From an uncultured Collinsella sp. (lineage in GTDB: Bacteria > Actinomycetota > Coriobacteriia > Coriobacteriales > Coriobacteriaceae): a DNA stretch of 64,000 bases. Position 1 is the first letter of the stretch, and each line of letters starts with the position of its first letter. The stretch spans positions 10,602 through 74,601 of the forward strand of contig UQYA01000001.1 in NCBI GenBank assembly GCA_900545165.1, in the 5' to 3' direction. The position numbers and the translations under genes were made by a program. The notes beneath the pieces are model-generated. The model was not told the DNA's origin and did no database searches. It was given only the letters and a program-made list of their open reading frames with translations. This document shows, piece after piece, positions 18,089 through 29,100 of the stretch.

Positions 18089-18454
18089 TTAGTCCTCGGC
18101 GATGCTGTCGAGGATGCTGCGCGTGATGGATACCAGGATACTGCCCATAAAGGCCGATCCAAAGCTGGCGATGGAGATGCCCGCGCCCAGCAGATTGACC
18201 GACAGGTAGCTGGCCAGCTCGAGCATAAAGCTGTTGACTACGAGCTGAAAAACACCAAGCGTAATAATAGTGAGCGGCAGTGAGATGACGGTCAGGAACG
18301 GCTTGACGAGCGAATCGACAATGTTCAGGAACAGTCCCACAAAGGCAAAGCAGACCCAGGTCTCGGCAAAGCCGAAGGGTTGGATACCGGGGACGAGGAA
18401 CGTGGCGATCGCGATGGCGATCGAGGTGAAGAGCCAGTTAAGCATAAAGCGCAT
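18089..18454 (-). CDS. Phage holin family 4 (YvlD-type) membrane protein
   Basis: Predicted 121-residue membrane protein with four hydrophobic segments. The pattern LFLNIVDSLVKPFLTVISLPLTIITLG is characteristic of the YvlD/phage-holin-4 superfamily (PF04020), found widely in bacterial chromosomes without phage. Its function is unknown; links to envelope stress have been made for relatives. No phage genes are nearby. It starts at ATG 18454. Confidence 0.85.
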   Translation of the reverse strand: MRFMLNWLFTSIAIAIATFLVPGIQPFGFAETWVCFAFVGLFLNIVDSLVKPFLTVISLPLTIITLGVFQLVVNSFMLELASYLSVNLLGAGISIASFGSAFMGSILVSITRSILDSIAED

Positions 18455-18778
18455 GGCGTGAATCCTTTCTTGCGCCGGGGTTGCTGGCGTCGCGTGAAGC
18501 GGCTTGCGGCGGCGACCTGGATGGTTGCGCGGGCGCGCCGCGGTGTTTGGGCGCCCATTGTCTCAAATATTCGTGGAGCTTACGTGCGCATATGGTTTCT
18601 AAACGGCGTTCGTCCTGAAAAACGCGCCGCTGGCAGAGAGTCTTGTCGCTTTAGTTTGGTGGTGTGCTACACTGCTACGGGCAAAAGCCACAGGCGTTGC
18701 CCTATTGCATAGAACGGGCGAACGATGCCCGATGTCAGTATCAACTTCGATGCCTTTTGGCGGGTTTGGCGGTGATCG
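18455..18778. other. Non-coding interval upstream of the YerC-like gene
   Basis: 324 bases between divergent genes. A possible promoter for the + gene is TTGTCG (18643) with TACACT (18668), but the 19-base spacer is long. A small hairpin CGGGC/GCCCG lies at about 18715-18731 in the presumed leader. No gene is seen. Confidence 0.4.
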
Positions 18779-19078
18779 ATGAATATCGAGAACATGTTTG
18801 ACAAGCCTGATGTCAAGCAGCTGGTCCACGCATTTAGCCTTTTGGACGACGAGAAGGATATCCAAGCGTTTTTGACCGATATCTGCACGCCGCGCGAGAT
18901 TTGCGACCTTTCTCAGCGTTTGCAGGTTGCGCGCTATTTGGACGAGGGCGAGCCTTATGTTGAGGTTCAGGCCCGTACCGGCGCTTCGTCCACCACGGTG
19001 AGCCGCGTTTCAAAGGCGCTGAACGGTGAGTACGGTGGCTACCGCAAGATTCTCATTAAGTTGGAGGATGGCGAGTAG
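18779..19078 (+). CDS. YerC/YecD-type TrpR-related DNA-binding protein
   Basis: Predicted 99-residue protein with the YerC/YecD pattern: an N-terminal helix region with LLDDEKDIQAFLTDICTP, then REICDLSQRLQVARYL, and a helix-turn-helix of TrpR type (QARTGASSTTVSRVSKAL). Relatives in Firmicutes and Actinobacteria are assumed to be transcriptional regulators, with no firmly known target. The Gly-rich tail GEYGGYRK is also typical. A terminator follows at 19103. Confidence 0.88.
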   Translation: MNIENMFDKPDVKQLVHAFSLLDDEKDIQAFLTDICTPREICDLSQRLQVARYLDEGEPYVEVQARTGASSTTVSRVSKALNGEYGGYRKILIKLEDGE

Positions 19079-19102
19079 GCCGGCGACAAAAACGAATTGT
19101 GC

Positions 19103-19131
19103 AAAACCGCTCCTCCGGGGGCGGTTTTTAT
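19103..19131 (+). terminator. Terminator after the YerC-like gene
   Basis: Stem AAAACCGCTCC/GGGGGCGGTTTT around a short loop, followed by a T run; 19103-19131. Confidence 0.88.
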
Positions 19132-19262
19132 ATGCCCGCAATCGGCTGGTTCGTTGGGGTCAGGTTGCTTTGTACCAAAAGATGGAGCTGTGGTGGCAAT
19201 GTGTCCGCGTGGGCGGGTAGGATGGATGCATTGATTATTGCGAACAGTTTGAGCGGAGGACC

Positions 19263-22200
19263 ATGCCTGTTCGAATCTATACCACCAATGCCGGCACGGA
19301 TTTGAGCGATGCCGAGTCGGCGCTGCTTGCCGACCTTATTGTCCGCCACGGGCGTGCCGTGTTGCTGGCACCTACGTTTGCCGAGCTCGACCTGTGCCGT
19401 CATGATGCGGCGGAAGCCGGCGTTTCGCTGGGTATCGACTACAAGACGTCTACATCGTGGCTTCGCTCGCTTTGGGAGCTTTTGGGCGACGGGCGCGGTT
19501 TCGTCGACAACCTGCAGCGCCAGATGCTGTTCTCGGACATGGTCACGCGTCTCGACGATGCCGACCTGCAGCCGCTTTCGCGCAGCCAGGGCACAGTGCG
19601 CATGCTCGCGCGCATGGCCCGCGACGTGTTGCCGGGCGTTGCGGGGACGGGTGCCGAACGATGCGGTGGCAACAATTGCCAGCCTGAGCCAAAAAGCGAT
19701 GCCGAGGCTCGTGTGTTCGAGCTTTTGCGCGTCTACGCGGGCGGTTTGGACCGTCGAGATATGGTTGAGCCCTGCGAGGCAGCTGACATTATGACCAGTG
19801 TCCTGGCCGATAGCCTGCCGGCGTGCACTCGCGCCGTATGCGTGCGCGGTATCACGTCGTTTACGCACGGTCTGCTCGAGCTGCTGTCTGCCGTGGCGAA
19901 CAATGGGGGAGAGGTCGTCGTGCTGCTTGCCCGCGAGCAGGCGGCGATGCGCGAGGAGCTTGCCACGGCATTTGATGCCCGCGATGTGTTGTTTGAGATC
20001 GCGCCGCTAGGGGAGGGTGTCGGCGCGTCTGATGCCGCTTACGGGACCGCCGCTCAGCCTGCCTTTATTGAGGTCGCTGGCCCCCATGCCCGTGCTCATG
20101 CTTATGCGGACGCAATTGATGATCTGGTAAAAACGTGCCGGGGTTCCGAGGTCGACGGCGCTTCTGCCGACCCCGTGCGCGTGCTCGTCGTTTCTGCCCG
20201 GGCACCCCAGCTGTTCGGCGAGCTCGCCGCCCGTTTGGCGGCGCGTCACATTGCGGCCGAGACGACTGAGTTCACGGCGTTTTCCCAGTCCATCGCGGGC
20301 AGGCAGTTTACGGCGCTCGCCAACCTGATCGAGCGTATGAAAGCCGCCGACGAGGGCACCGCTTCCAAGACTGAGTGGTGGCCCGCGCCGGAGCTTACCG
20401 ACTGGATCTACAGTCCGCTTTCGGGCGCTGATGCCGTCAATGCCCGTACCTTCGATAAGAATATGCGTCTCTCGCGCAGCAAGACTACCGCGGGCGTCAA
20501 GAGCCTGCTGCAGAGCGTTCAGGGCCAGGTGAGGGGCGCGCGCAAGGCGACGAGCGACGATAACTGGTTTAAGAACGTACCGTGTGTGGTCTCGGACGTG
20601 TTCCAGGCGCTGTGGCGTGACAAGCCCGTGACGGCGCTTAAGGCCATGCTTGCCGTTGCCGAGGCGTTGCCCGATCGCGCTCTAGGCGGCCTTGACGGCC
20701 AGGCCCGTCGCCAGGCAGAGACGGCTTTGCTGCGCCATGCCATCGACATCCTTATGAACGATGCTCGCGCGCTCGACGTGTCGCAGGCCGCGACCGTGCC
20801 GGTTCTCGACGGCGTTCGAACCAAGGTGGACAAGCGCAGTACCGCCTACGATTACGAGACCTATGAGGTCGATCGCACACCACGAGCACAAGTGCGCTTC
20901 GCGTCGCTTGCCGATGCGTCGGTTCTTCGCCCTGGCAGCTACGATGCCGTGCTGTTTGCCGATGTCGACCTGGACAGCTATCCGCTTTCGCACGAAGAGG
21001 GCCCGCTTGCCACGTTGACAGCCGAGCTGCGCCGCGACGGCGTGTCTTTGGAGCCCGCTGCCCTGCTGCGCGTGCGCTTTGGCCGTGCGATGCAGGCGGC
21101 GAGCGGTCCGGTCGCGCTCGCCCGTGTGACGCACGATCGCCAGGCACGCGAGTGCTACCCGGCAGCCGTATGGACCGAGCTGTGGGCACATGCCGAGGCC
21201 GCTGGCGCTGCCAAGCCCATGCGCGTGGGCGAGGGCGATATCATCGCCGACTTTGATCCCGCGGCAGGTGAAGGCCTCAAGCGCGAGCGCGTGACCTGTG
21301 AAGCCCCTCAGCATCTGAGTGCCGAGGCCGTGCCGTATTTGGTCCTGCGCCGTCGCGATGGCGAGGGTGAGGACGCGCCGCTCGTGCCGCGTCTGACGTC
21401 CGCCTCGCAGATCGAGGCCTATTCTACCTGCCCACTGTGCTGGTTCGTGTCGTATCGCGTCAAGCCCCAGTCGATCGACGCGGGCTTTGGCAACATGGAG
21501 AAGGGCAACTTTGTCCACGACGTGCTGGAGCATCTGCATGCCCGTCTGCCCCAAGAGGGCATGGAGCGCGTGACGCCCGAGAATCTGCCGCGTGCACAGG
21601 AGCTGCTGCACGAGGTCTTTGACGAGACGTTGGCCGAGCACGCCGGCAAGCGCGGCACGGAGGGCCCGCTGGTGCCGCTCTCTGCGGTGGAGGAACGCCA
21701 GGTGGCCGAGATCTTGCCGCAGCTGGAGGGTGTGCTTGCCTACGAGTCCGAGGCACTTGCCCCCTTTGCCCCGCGCTACCTGGAGTTCGCCTTCAACGAG
21801 CTCAAGGTCGAGTATGCCGGTTGGCCGCTTGGCGGGCGCATCGACCGCGTGGACGTGGACGCCGAGAATCGTGCCGTGGTGATCGACTACAAGCATCGCA
21901 CGGGCGTTGAGGAGTTTAAGCTCGCCGACCCCACGGTGCGTGACGAGGAATCGGGCACGGCGCCCATCGACGATCCGCGCTGGTTGCCACCACATACCCA
22001 GACGCTCATCTACGCCCAGGCCATGCGCCGAGCGCTGGATTTGGACACCCGCGCGGCGCTCTACTTTTCGACCAAGGGCGGCAAACCGGCGTTGCGAGGC
22101 GCAGCGAGTGCCGAGCTGCTCGAGGAGGAGCGTGGTGACGGTCGCATCCCGGGCCTTAAGAAAGGTTTCCCCGGCGAGGGTGGCAGCATGGACTTCGACG

Positions 22201-22352
22201 CCCTGCTCGATCGCGTGGAGACCGGCATCGCCGAGCGTCTGCGCGAGCTCGAGGCGGGCAACGTTGCCGCCGTCGACCCGACGTCGGCTCAGGCCGCGCA
22301 TGCGCGCTGCTCGTATAACCACGAAGGAACGTTTGTAAGGAGGGACGTGTAG
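19263..22352 (+). CDS. addB: AddB-like subunit of helicase-nuclease, PD-(D/E)XK nuclease
   Basis: Predicted 1029-residue partner of AddA in double-strand break resection before RecA loading. The first ~700 residues are a degenerate helicase-like region. The C-terminal nuclease domain starts with IEAYSTCPLCWFVSYR, then has the GNFVHDVLEHLH helix, the catalytic GGRIDRVDVD and VVIDYKHRTG (D...DxK) and a QTLIYAQAM helix. In well-studied AddB proteins four cysteines bind a 4Fe-4S cluster, one before the nuclease and three near the end; here the end shows only ARCSYN, so the cluster is probably incomplete. The protein is shorter than B. subtilis AddB (about 1160). GGAGG lies just before ATG 19263, and addA starts three bases after the stop. 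Confidence 0.88.
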   Translation: MPVRIYTTNAGTDLSDAESALLADLIVRHGRAVLLAPTFAELDLCRHDAAEAGVSLGIDYKTSTSWLRSLWELLGDGRGFVDNLQRQMLFSDMVTRLDDADLQPLSRSQGTVRMLARMARDVLPGVAGTGAERCGGNNCQPEPKSDAEARVFELLRVYAGGLDRRDMVEPCEAADIMTSVLADSLPACTRAVCVRGITSFTHGLLELLSAVANNGGEVVVLLAREQAAMREELATAFDARDVLFEIAPLGEGVGASDAAYGTAAQPAFIEVAGPHARAHAYADAIDDLVKTCRGSEVDGASADPVRVLVVSARAPQLFGELAARLAARHIAAETTEFTAFSQSIAGRQFTALANLIERMKAADEGTASKTEWWPAPELTDWIYSPLSGADAVNARTFDKNMRLSRSKTTAGVKSLLQSVQGQVRGARKATSDDNWFKNVPCVVSDVFQALWRDKPVTALKAMLAVAEALPDRALGGLDGQARRQAETALLRHAIDILMNDARALDVSQAATVPVLDGVRTKVDKRSTAYDYETYEVDRTPRAQVRFASLADASVLRPGSYDAVLFADVDLDSYPLSHEEGPLATLTAELRRDGVSLEPAALLRVRFGRAMQAASGPVALARVTHDRQARECYPAAVWTELWAHAEAAGAAKPMRVGEGDIIADFDPAAGEGLKRERVTCEAPQHLSAEAVPYLVLRRRDGEGEDAPLVPRLTSASQIEAYSTCPLCWFVSYRVKPQSIDAGFGNMEKGNFVHDVLEHLHARLPQEGMERVTPENLPRAQELLHEVFDETLAEHAGKRGTEGPLVPLSAVEERQVAEILPQLEGVLAYESEALAPFAPRYLEFAFNELKVEYAGWPLGGRIDRVDVDAENRAVVIDYKHRTGVEEFKLADPTVRDEESGTAPIDDPRWLPPHTQTLIYAQAMRRALDLDTRAALYFSTKGGKPALRGAASAELLEEERGDGRIPGLKKGFPGEGGSMDFDALLDRVETGIAERLRELEAGNVAAVDPTSAQAAHARCSYNHEGTFVRRDV

Positions 22353-22355
22353 ACC

Positions 22356-25300
22356 ATGGATCTTTCGACTTTGATGCCGCAACAGCTGCAGATCGTCAAA
22401 ACGCTCGATCGTCCGCTGTTTGTCTCGGCGGGCGCCGGTTCGGGCAAGACCTTTACCCTCACGCGCCGCATCGTCTACGCACTCTCTCCCGAATCCGGTC
22501 CGTTCGTTGAGCATCTGGACCAGGTGCTCGCTATTACCTTTACCAAAGATGCCGCGGCCGAGATTCGTGACCGCGTGCGCCGCGCGCTCATCGACGAGGG
22601 CATGGACGAGGAAGCACTGACCGTCGACGACGCGTGGATCTCGACCATTCACGGCATGTGCTCGCGTATCCTGCGCGCGCACGCGCTGGAGCTGGGCATC
22701 GATCCCGAGTTCACAGTGCTCACCGATACCGACGAGCTCATGGATCAGGCTGTCGAGCATGTGCTGGGTCGCGCAACGGCGCCCGATGCCGCCCCCGAGC
22801 TCGCGGCATCGCTCAAGGCCCTCTACGCCTGGTATCCCATGGCGGGCGAGGGCGGTTCCTTTGGCGCCGGTACGACCATCAAGGGTCTGGTGCGCGACCT
22901 GCTGGAGCTGTCGAGTCAGTTGCCGGGCGGTATGGACGACGTGCGCGTGGCGCGCGGCCAGGCCGATACCTCTGCACTCGCCGATGCCTATCGCGCGGCG
23001 CTGGGCGCAAGCAAGGCCGCGACCGAGAAGGCGCAGGTGGCGCTCGATGCCATCGACGCGTTCGAGGCGAGCGGCAAGACCATGGTCGATGCGGCGCGAC
23101 TCATGATGTCGTGCACCATGCCGCGCGCGAGCAAGGCATTCCCCAAGGAGCAGGTCGAGCTGCTCAAGGCCGAGGCCGCCGATGCGTTTATCAATATCGT
23201 GCTTGCCTGCGGTGGCCCGGCGCTCGATGCGCTGGTGGGTCTGGCCCGTTCCGTCGAGGCCGAGTATCGCGCATTGAAGGCTGCCCAGTCCGCCCTCGAT
23301 AATAACGACCTGCTGCGTATGGCCTACGAGGCCCTGCGCGATTACCCTGCCATCCGTGCTGCGTACGAGGGCCGCTTTAAGATGGTCATGATCGACGAGT
23401 TCCAGGACACCGACCAGATGCAGGTCGATTTGATTCGCTATCTGACGGGCGCGGGGGAGCGCGCGTTGTGCACCGTGGGCGATGCGCAGCAGTCGATCTA
23501 CCGCTTCCGTGGCGCCGAGGTCGAGGTGTTCCGTCGTCAGGAGCGCAAGGTGGGCTCGTCTGCCGCGCCCGAGGCGACTGCCGTGGCCGATGCCCCTGCC
23601 GGCGAGCTCGTCAAACTCGTGCGCAACTTCCGCAGCCATGACGAGGTGCTGCGTTACGTGGCACGCGTCTTCGACGGCGATGACGGCGGCCTGATGCAGG
23701 GCTTTTTGGATCTTGAGGCGAGCGACGGCCGCAAGGACACGCTGGTGGCAGACGCTTCGCGTCGCCAGGCCCTCTTTGTTGCCGGCGGCAGTACGCAGGA
23801 GCGCACGCAGGCCAAGGCCCGCGCGATCGCCGAGCGATTCCGCGCGCTTGCCGATGCCGGCCAGCCCCAGGGCGGCATGGTACTGCTACTGGGCCGCATG
23901 ACCAACGCCGACGTCTACGCCCAGGCCTTCCGCGATCAGGGGCTCGACTGCGTGATCGCAGGCGGCTCGGTCTTTGCCCAGGCAGCCGAGGTGCAGACGG
24001 TGCGTGCCCTGGTCTGCGCGCTCGCCAATCCGGCCGATACGGCGCAGGGCCTTATGCCACTGCTCGCCTCGCCGATGTTTGCGCTCGGTGCCCAGGAGTT
24101 CCTGGCGCTGGCGACCAAGCTCGATAGCGAGACAGGGGAGACCTCGCGCCGGAATATCGACATGGGCATCATGAGCGATTTCGACGTGCCGGGTTTGCAA
24201 GACTTGCCGCTTGTGACGCGCGCCCGCGAGGTGCTGCGGTATGCGCTTCGTCGCGTGGGCCGCGATTCGTTCGCCGCCATCGCGCGCGACGTGGTCAACG
24301 CCTCCGGCTGGTTTGTGCGTCTGGGACAGCGTGGTCCCGAGGGCAAGGCCATTGCCGCCAACGTGCTCAAGGCGCTCGACGCCGTGGCTGAGGCTGAGGC
24401 CGAGTTCGGCAACTCGCCGCGTTCCATCGCGCTTGCCTTCGACCGCTTCTTGGCGGGCAAGGAAGCCCCGGGTGCCCTCAACGAGGAAGGCGACGGCGCG
24501 GTGCGCATCATGACGGTGCATGCCTCCAAGGGTCTGGAATATCCGGTCGTGGCGGTCGCCGAGTGCTTTGGCGTGCGTAAGTCCTCGGGTGCGGCACAGA
24601 TGGGTCGCGTCGAGGGCGGAGCGCAGGTCGTGGCACTGCCAGCTCGTTTTGATGGCGTTAAGCTTGCCGATGGGACCTTTGTGAAGGGCGATGACGTCAA
24701 AAAGCAGTTTGAGCATGCGTTTAAGGGCAAGGGCACGTCGCTGTGGCTGCCGCCGGAGCTCATGGAGGACGTCTGTGCGACGGGTTCTCCCGCCGAGGCA
24801 TTTGCTCGCCTGCGCAACGACGACCTGCAGCTTTCGCTCGAGGAGCGGGCTCGTCTGCTCTATGTCGCCATGACGCGAGCGCGTGAGCTGGTCATTCTGG
24901 CGATGGATGCCGGCGTGAGCCGCGGCAAGGTGACGGCGCCGACCTTTGATGTCGAGACCGATCTGACCTACGATGTGCTGCGCCGTATTTTGCCGACCGA
25001 TGCTCTGGATATGCCGCAGCTCGATGCCGACCGCTTGGTGTTCGACAACTCCCAGCTGGGCGACTACGAGCTCATTTCGCTCGCGGGCTTTACCTTTGGC
25101 GAGCAGACGTTTGAGGCCAACGCTTCGCTGGATGCCGAGGGCAGGCTTGTTCGTGGCGATGCCGATACGGATGCTGCCGACGATTCGGCCAGTACAATCG
25201 TCCCCGGTCCTGTCGACCCCAAGCCCGATTCGTTCGAGCTTGTGTATCCCCAGGCAGTGGGCGTGCGCATGGGCATCTGTCCGTATCCGATGCGTGACTC

Positions 25301-25988
25301 GTATAGCTACTCGTCAATCGCCGCGGCACTCCATGCCGAGACGGAAGACCGTGCCGCCGAGGCTCGTGTTCCCATGGACGAGACCGGCGATGATGCGGAG
25401 TCGGATGGTTCCGAGATGACGGACGCAGACGTGGCCGCTGTCGAGTCCGCCGGCAATCCCATGGCGCTGGGCTCGGCCTTCCACGCCGCCTGCCAGTGGC
25501 TCATCGAGATGGGTGCCGATGCGCTGCCCGCTGAGCGTGCCGACGCCCTGGCTCGCCTGTGGCACCTGACGCCAGAACAGCGCGAGCGCTTCGATGTCGC
25601 TCTGGAGCGCTGGCTCAAGTCGTCGGTTCGTGCCGAGCTGTTCGCGTGGCCGTGCGTTCGCGCCGAGGTGCCGTTCTTCTCGCTGGGCTGCGAGGACGAG
25701 GACATCGCCCGCTACGGTGCATATGCCGAAGGCGCCATCGACGCTTTGGCGACCGACCCGGCCGATCCGTCACGCGCACTGGTCATCGATTACAAGACGG
25801 GTGGCACGCCGGATGAGACGCCGGACCAGCTGCTCGAGAAGCACGCCCTGCAGGCGCGCGTCTACGCCGACGTGTTGCACAAGGCGGGCTTTGAGACGGT
25901 GACGGTCAAGTTCGTTCGCGTGGAGCAGGCGAATCCAGCCATCTTCGTCGAACCCGCCGAGCCTCAGGTGGTCACCTACAACCTCTAG
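22356..25988 (+). CDS. addA: AddA-type ATP-dependent helicase/nuclease
   Basis: Predicted 1210-residue UvrD/RecB-family helicase with a C-terminal nuclease. Helicase motifs: Q motif/Walker A SAGAGSGKTFTL (residues 25-36), Ia AITFTKDAAAEIRDR, II MIDEFQDTD, III VGDAQQSIYRFRGAE, V MTVHASKGLEYPVVAV and VI RLLYVAMTRARE. The nuclease has GAIDAL followed by VIDYKTGG near residue 1145. With addB it processes DNA ends and should respond to Chi-like sites. Translation is probably coupled to addB (gap of three bases, GGAGGGACG upstream). The length matches the family (about 1230). Confidence 0.95.
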   Translation: MDLSTLMPQQLQIVKTLDRPLFVSAGAGSGKTFTLTRRIVYALSPESGPFVEHLDQVLAITFTKDAAAEIRDRVRRALIDEGMDEEALTVDDAWISTIHGMCSRILRAHALELGIDPEFTVLTDTDELMDQAVEHVLGRATAPDAAPELAASLKALYAWYPMAGEGGSFGAGTTIKGLVRDLLELSSQLPGGMDDVRVARGQADTSALADAYRAALGASKAATEKAQVALDAIDAFEASGKTMVDAARLMMSCTMPRASKAFPKEQVELLKAEAADAFINIVLACGGPALDALVGLARSVEAEYRALKAAQSALDNNDLLRMAYEALRDYPAIRAAYEGRFKMVMIDEFQDTDQMQVDLIRYLTGAGERALCTVGDAQQSIYRFRGAEVEVFRRQERKVGSSAAPEATAVADAPAGELVKLVRNFRSHDEVLRYVARVFDGDDGGLMQGFLDLEASDGRKDTLVADASRRQALFVAGGSTQERTQAKARAIAERFRALADAGQPQGGMVLLLGRMTNADVYAQAFRDQGLDCVIAGGSVFAQAAEVQTVRALVCALANPADTAQGLMPLLASPMFALGAQEFLALATKLDSETGETSRRNIDMGIMSDFDVPGLQDLPLVTRAREVLRYALRRVGRDSFAAIARDVVNASGWFVRLGQRGPEGKAIAANVLKALDAVAEAEAEFGNSPRSIALAFDRFLAGKEAPGALNEEGDGAVRIMTVHASKGLEYPVVAVAECFGVRKSSGAAQMGRVEGGAQVVALPARFDGVKLADGTFVKGDDVKKQFEHAFKGKGTSLWLPPELMEDVCATGSPAEAFARLRNDDLQLSLEERARLLYVAMTRARELVILAMDAGVSRGKVTAPTFDVETDLTYDVLRRILPTDALDMPQLDADRLVFDNSQLGDYELISLAGFTFGEQTFEANASLDAEGRLVRGDADTDAADDSASTIVPGPVDPKPDSFELVYPQAVGVRMGICPYPMRDSYSYSSIAAALHAETEDRAAEARVPMDETGDDAESDGSEMTDADVAAVESAGNPMALGSAFHAACQWLIEMGADALPAERADALARLWHLTPEQRERFDVALERWLKSSVRAELFAWPCVRAEVPFFSLGCEDEDIARYGAYAEGAIDALATDPADPSRALVIDYKTGGTPDETPDQLLEKHALQARVYADVLHKAGFETVTVKFVRVEQANPAIFVEPAEPQVVTYNL

Positions 25989-26000
25989 TCCTCAGATAAC

Positions 26001-26063
26001 TTGCGGTGGAATAGTTCCTGTATTGCGGCCCAGGTGGCCCAAGCGGGAACTATTTCACCGCAA
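26001..26063. repeat. Palindrome, TTGCGGTGAAATAG family (copy 2)
   Basis: Arms TTGCGGTGGAATAGTTCC (26001-26018) and its complement (26046-26063) with one mismatch. The centre holds a GGCC/GGCC repeat. The outer TTGCGGTG-AATAG is shared with the palindrome at 14963 while the inner stem differs. It separates addA from dnaE. Confidence 0.8.
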
Positions 26064-26165
26064 CTGCAAGAGGAGCCGTGTGGGTTTGGCTAGGTTCGGG
26101 TGCCGTCCGTGCCGTGCGGTAGAATCGTAACCCTAAGATCACGAACCCGCATCGGAGCTCATTAC

Positions 26166-29100
26166 ATGGCATTCGTCCATCTGCACAATCACACTGTTTT
26201 CTCCATGCTCGACGGCGCAACCCGTATCCAGGATATGGTCAATCGTGCCGTAGAGCTGGGCATGCCCGCCGTCGCCATTACCGACCACGGCTACATGTAT
26301 GGCGTGCCCGACCTGGCGCTGGCCTGCGACGCCGTCAACCACAACACGCCCGAGTACAAAACCTGGAGCCACGACAAGGCCTTCCTGGAAAAGGACCGCC
26401 GCGACGAGCTGGTGGAGCCCGATCCCGAGGAAAACCCGCGCGAGCATGCCCAGTATGTGAAGGACATGGCCATGTGGGACGAGAAGGGCAACATCGACGA
26501 GCTCAAGCCGCCCCTGGTCATCAAGCCCATCTTTGGCTGCGAGGTCTACTTTACGCCGGACGAGACCCTTGCTCGCGACCACAAGCCCGAGCTCTACCAC
26601 ATGATCCTTCTGGCCAAGGACCAGGAGGGCTACGTCAACCTGATGCAGACGGTTTCCGAGGCCGCCGTGCAGGGCTTTTACTACAAGCCGCGCGTGACGC
26701 TCGACAACCTGCGCCGCCACGCCAAGGGCATGATCTGCACGAGCGCCTGCATCGCGGGCATCATCCCCAAGTACATCGACCGCGGTGACATGGAGGGCGC
26801 CATCAAGTGGGCCGAGACCTTCCGTGACACCTTCGAGCCCGGCGACTTCTACATCGAGATCCAGGAACACGGCATCACCACCGACAACGGCCTGACCGAC
26901 GAGCAGATGGACCGCACGCTCATCGACATCGCCAAGCAGGTGGGCGTCAAGGTCATCGCCACCAACGACTTCCACTACCTGCGTCGCGAGGACGCGCCCG
27001 TGCAGGACGTCATCATGTGCATTGGCATGAACGCCAAGGTCGACGACCCCAACCGCATGCGCATGACCGGCTCGGAGTTTTACATGAAGACCGAGGAGGA
27101 GATGCGGGCGATGTTCCCGTATTGCCCCGAGGCCTGCGACAACACGCTCGAGATCGCCGACAAGTGCTACGTTGAGCTGGACTGGGACTCCATCATCCTG
27201 CCGCGCTTCCCGTTGCTCGATCCCGGCGAGACGCACGAGAGCCAGTTCCGCCGCGAGTGCGAGAAGGGCCTGCGCCAGCACTATGGTGACGACTGGGCCA
27301 CGCGCGAGATCGGCGGCGTCAACATCAAAGAGCGCTTTGAGTACGAATACAAAGTCATCTGCGACAAGGGATTTGCCGCCTACTTCTTGATCGTTGCCGA
27401 GTACGTGCAATGGGCCAAGGACAACGGCATCGGCGTCGGCCCCGGCCGTGGCTCGGCCGCCGGCGCTATCGTCGCCTACGCCATGAACATCACCGCGTTC
27501 GACCCGCTCGAGAACGGCCTGATGTTCGAGAGGTTCCTGTCCCCGCAGCGTACCGAGATGCCCGATATCGATATGGACTTCGACGATGAGCGGCGCCTCG
27601 AGGTCGTGGAGCACGTTCGCCAGCTCTATGGCCCCGAGAAGGTCACCCACGTCATTACCTACTCGACCATTAAGGCCAAGCAGGCCATCAACGACGCCGC
27701 GCGCGTCCTGGACTACCCGGTCTACATGGGCCAGCGCCTGTCCAAGATGGTCTCGAGCGACCCCAAGGTCAAGCTCAAGCAAGTGCTCGAAAAGCAACCC
27801 GGCAAAGAGGATCTGTTTAACCCCGACTTTGCCGAGGCCTATAAAAAGGATGACGACGCCCGCCGCATCATCGACACGGCGCTCTCGATCGAGGGCCTCA
27901 CCCGTGGCGAGGGTGTGCACGCGTGCGCCGTTCTGATCTGCCGCGATCCCGTCAACGAGCATGTGCCCACCAAGCTCGATACCAAGGGCGGCGTCGAGAT
28001 TACCCAGTACGAGGGCCATACCGTTGCCGACATGGGCCTGCTCAAGATGGACTTCCTGGGCCTGCGCACGCTGACGGTTATCTCTAAGGCCAAGGCCAAC
28101 ATCAAAAAGAACTTCGGCATCGACATCAAAGAGGAAGAGATTCCCTTTGACGACCCCGAGATCTTTAAGCTCATGGGCTCCGGTCACACCGCCGGCGTCT
28201 TCCAGGTCGAGTCCGCCGGCATGACGGCCACGATCAAGAACATGAAGCCCACCGAGTACAAGCATGTCGTGGCATTGATCGCCCTGTACCGCCCGGGCCC
28301 GCTGGGCGCCGGCATGGTCTCGTCCTACATCAACCGCATGAACGGCAAGGAACCGGCCGTCTCCTACGACGACCGTCTGGACGACATCCTGGGCGAAACC
28401 TACGGCACCATGGTCTACCAGGAGCAGGTTATGCTCATCTCCGTCGAGATGTGCGGCTTCTCCAAGGGCGAATCGGACTCGCGTATCCGTAAGCCCGTGG
28501 CTAAGAAAAAGATCAAGCTGCTCACGTCGACGGTGCTCCACTGGGAGGATGGCTCGGACGAGACCACCTACGACCACTGGATGAACGGCGCCATCAAGAA
28601 CAACTACACGCGCGAGGTCGCCCAGAAGATTTGGGACGATGTTCTTGAGTTCGCGTCCTACGCCTTTAACAAGTCGCACTCCGCCGGCTACGCCATCCTG
28701 GTTATGCAGACGGCGTGGCTCAAGGCGCACTATCCGCACGAGTACATGGCGGCCGTTCTGACGTCCTATACGGGCAAGACCGACAAGATCGTTCACTACG
28801 TCTCGGCGTGCCGCCACGACGGCATCCCCGTGCTGTCGCCAGATGTCAACGAGTCCGGTACCGAGTTCACGGCTACCAAGGAGGGCGTGCGCTTTGGTCT
28901 GGCCGGCATCCGCGGCGTGGGCACCGGCGTGGCGCAGGCGATTATCGCCGAGCGCGAGGCGGGCGGTCCGTTTAAGACGCTGCACGACTTTGTCGAGCGC
29001 GTGGACTCGAGCCAGGCCAACCGCCGTGTGATCGAATCGCTGATCAAGGCAGGCGCCTTCGACTCCACGGGGTATCCGCGTCGCCAGATGATGCACTTTG

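Noticed and set aside
18089..18454. The holin-family gene taken as a sign of a prophage
   Set aside because: This family is common on bacterial chromosomes and there are no other phage genes near it.
20682..23639. A 985-codon minus-strand frame across addB and addA
   Set aside because: It spans the junction of two well-supported genes on the other strand and shows no recognisable domain.
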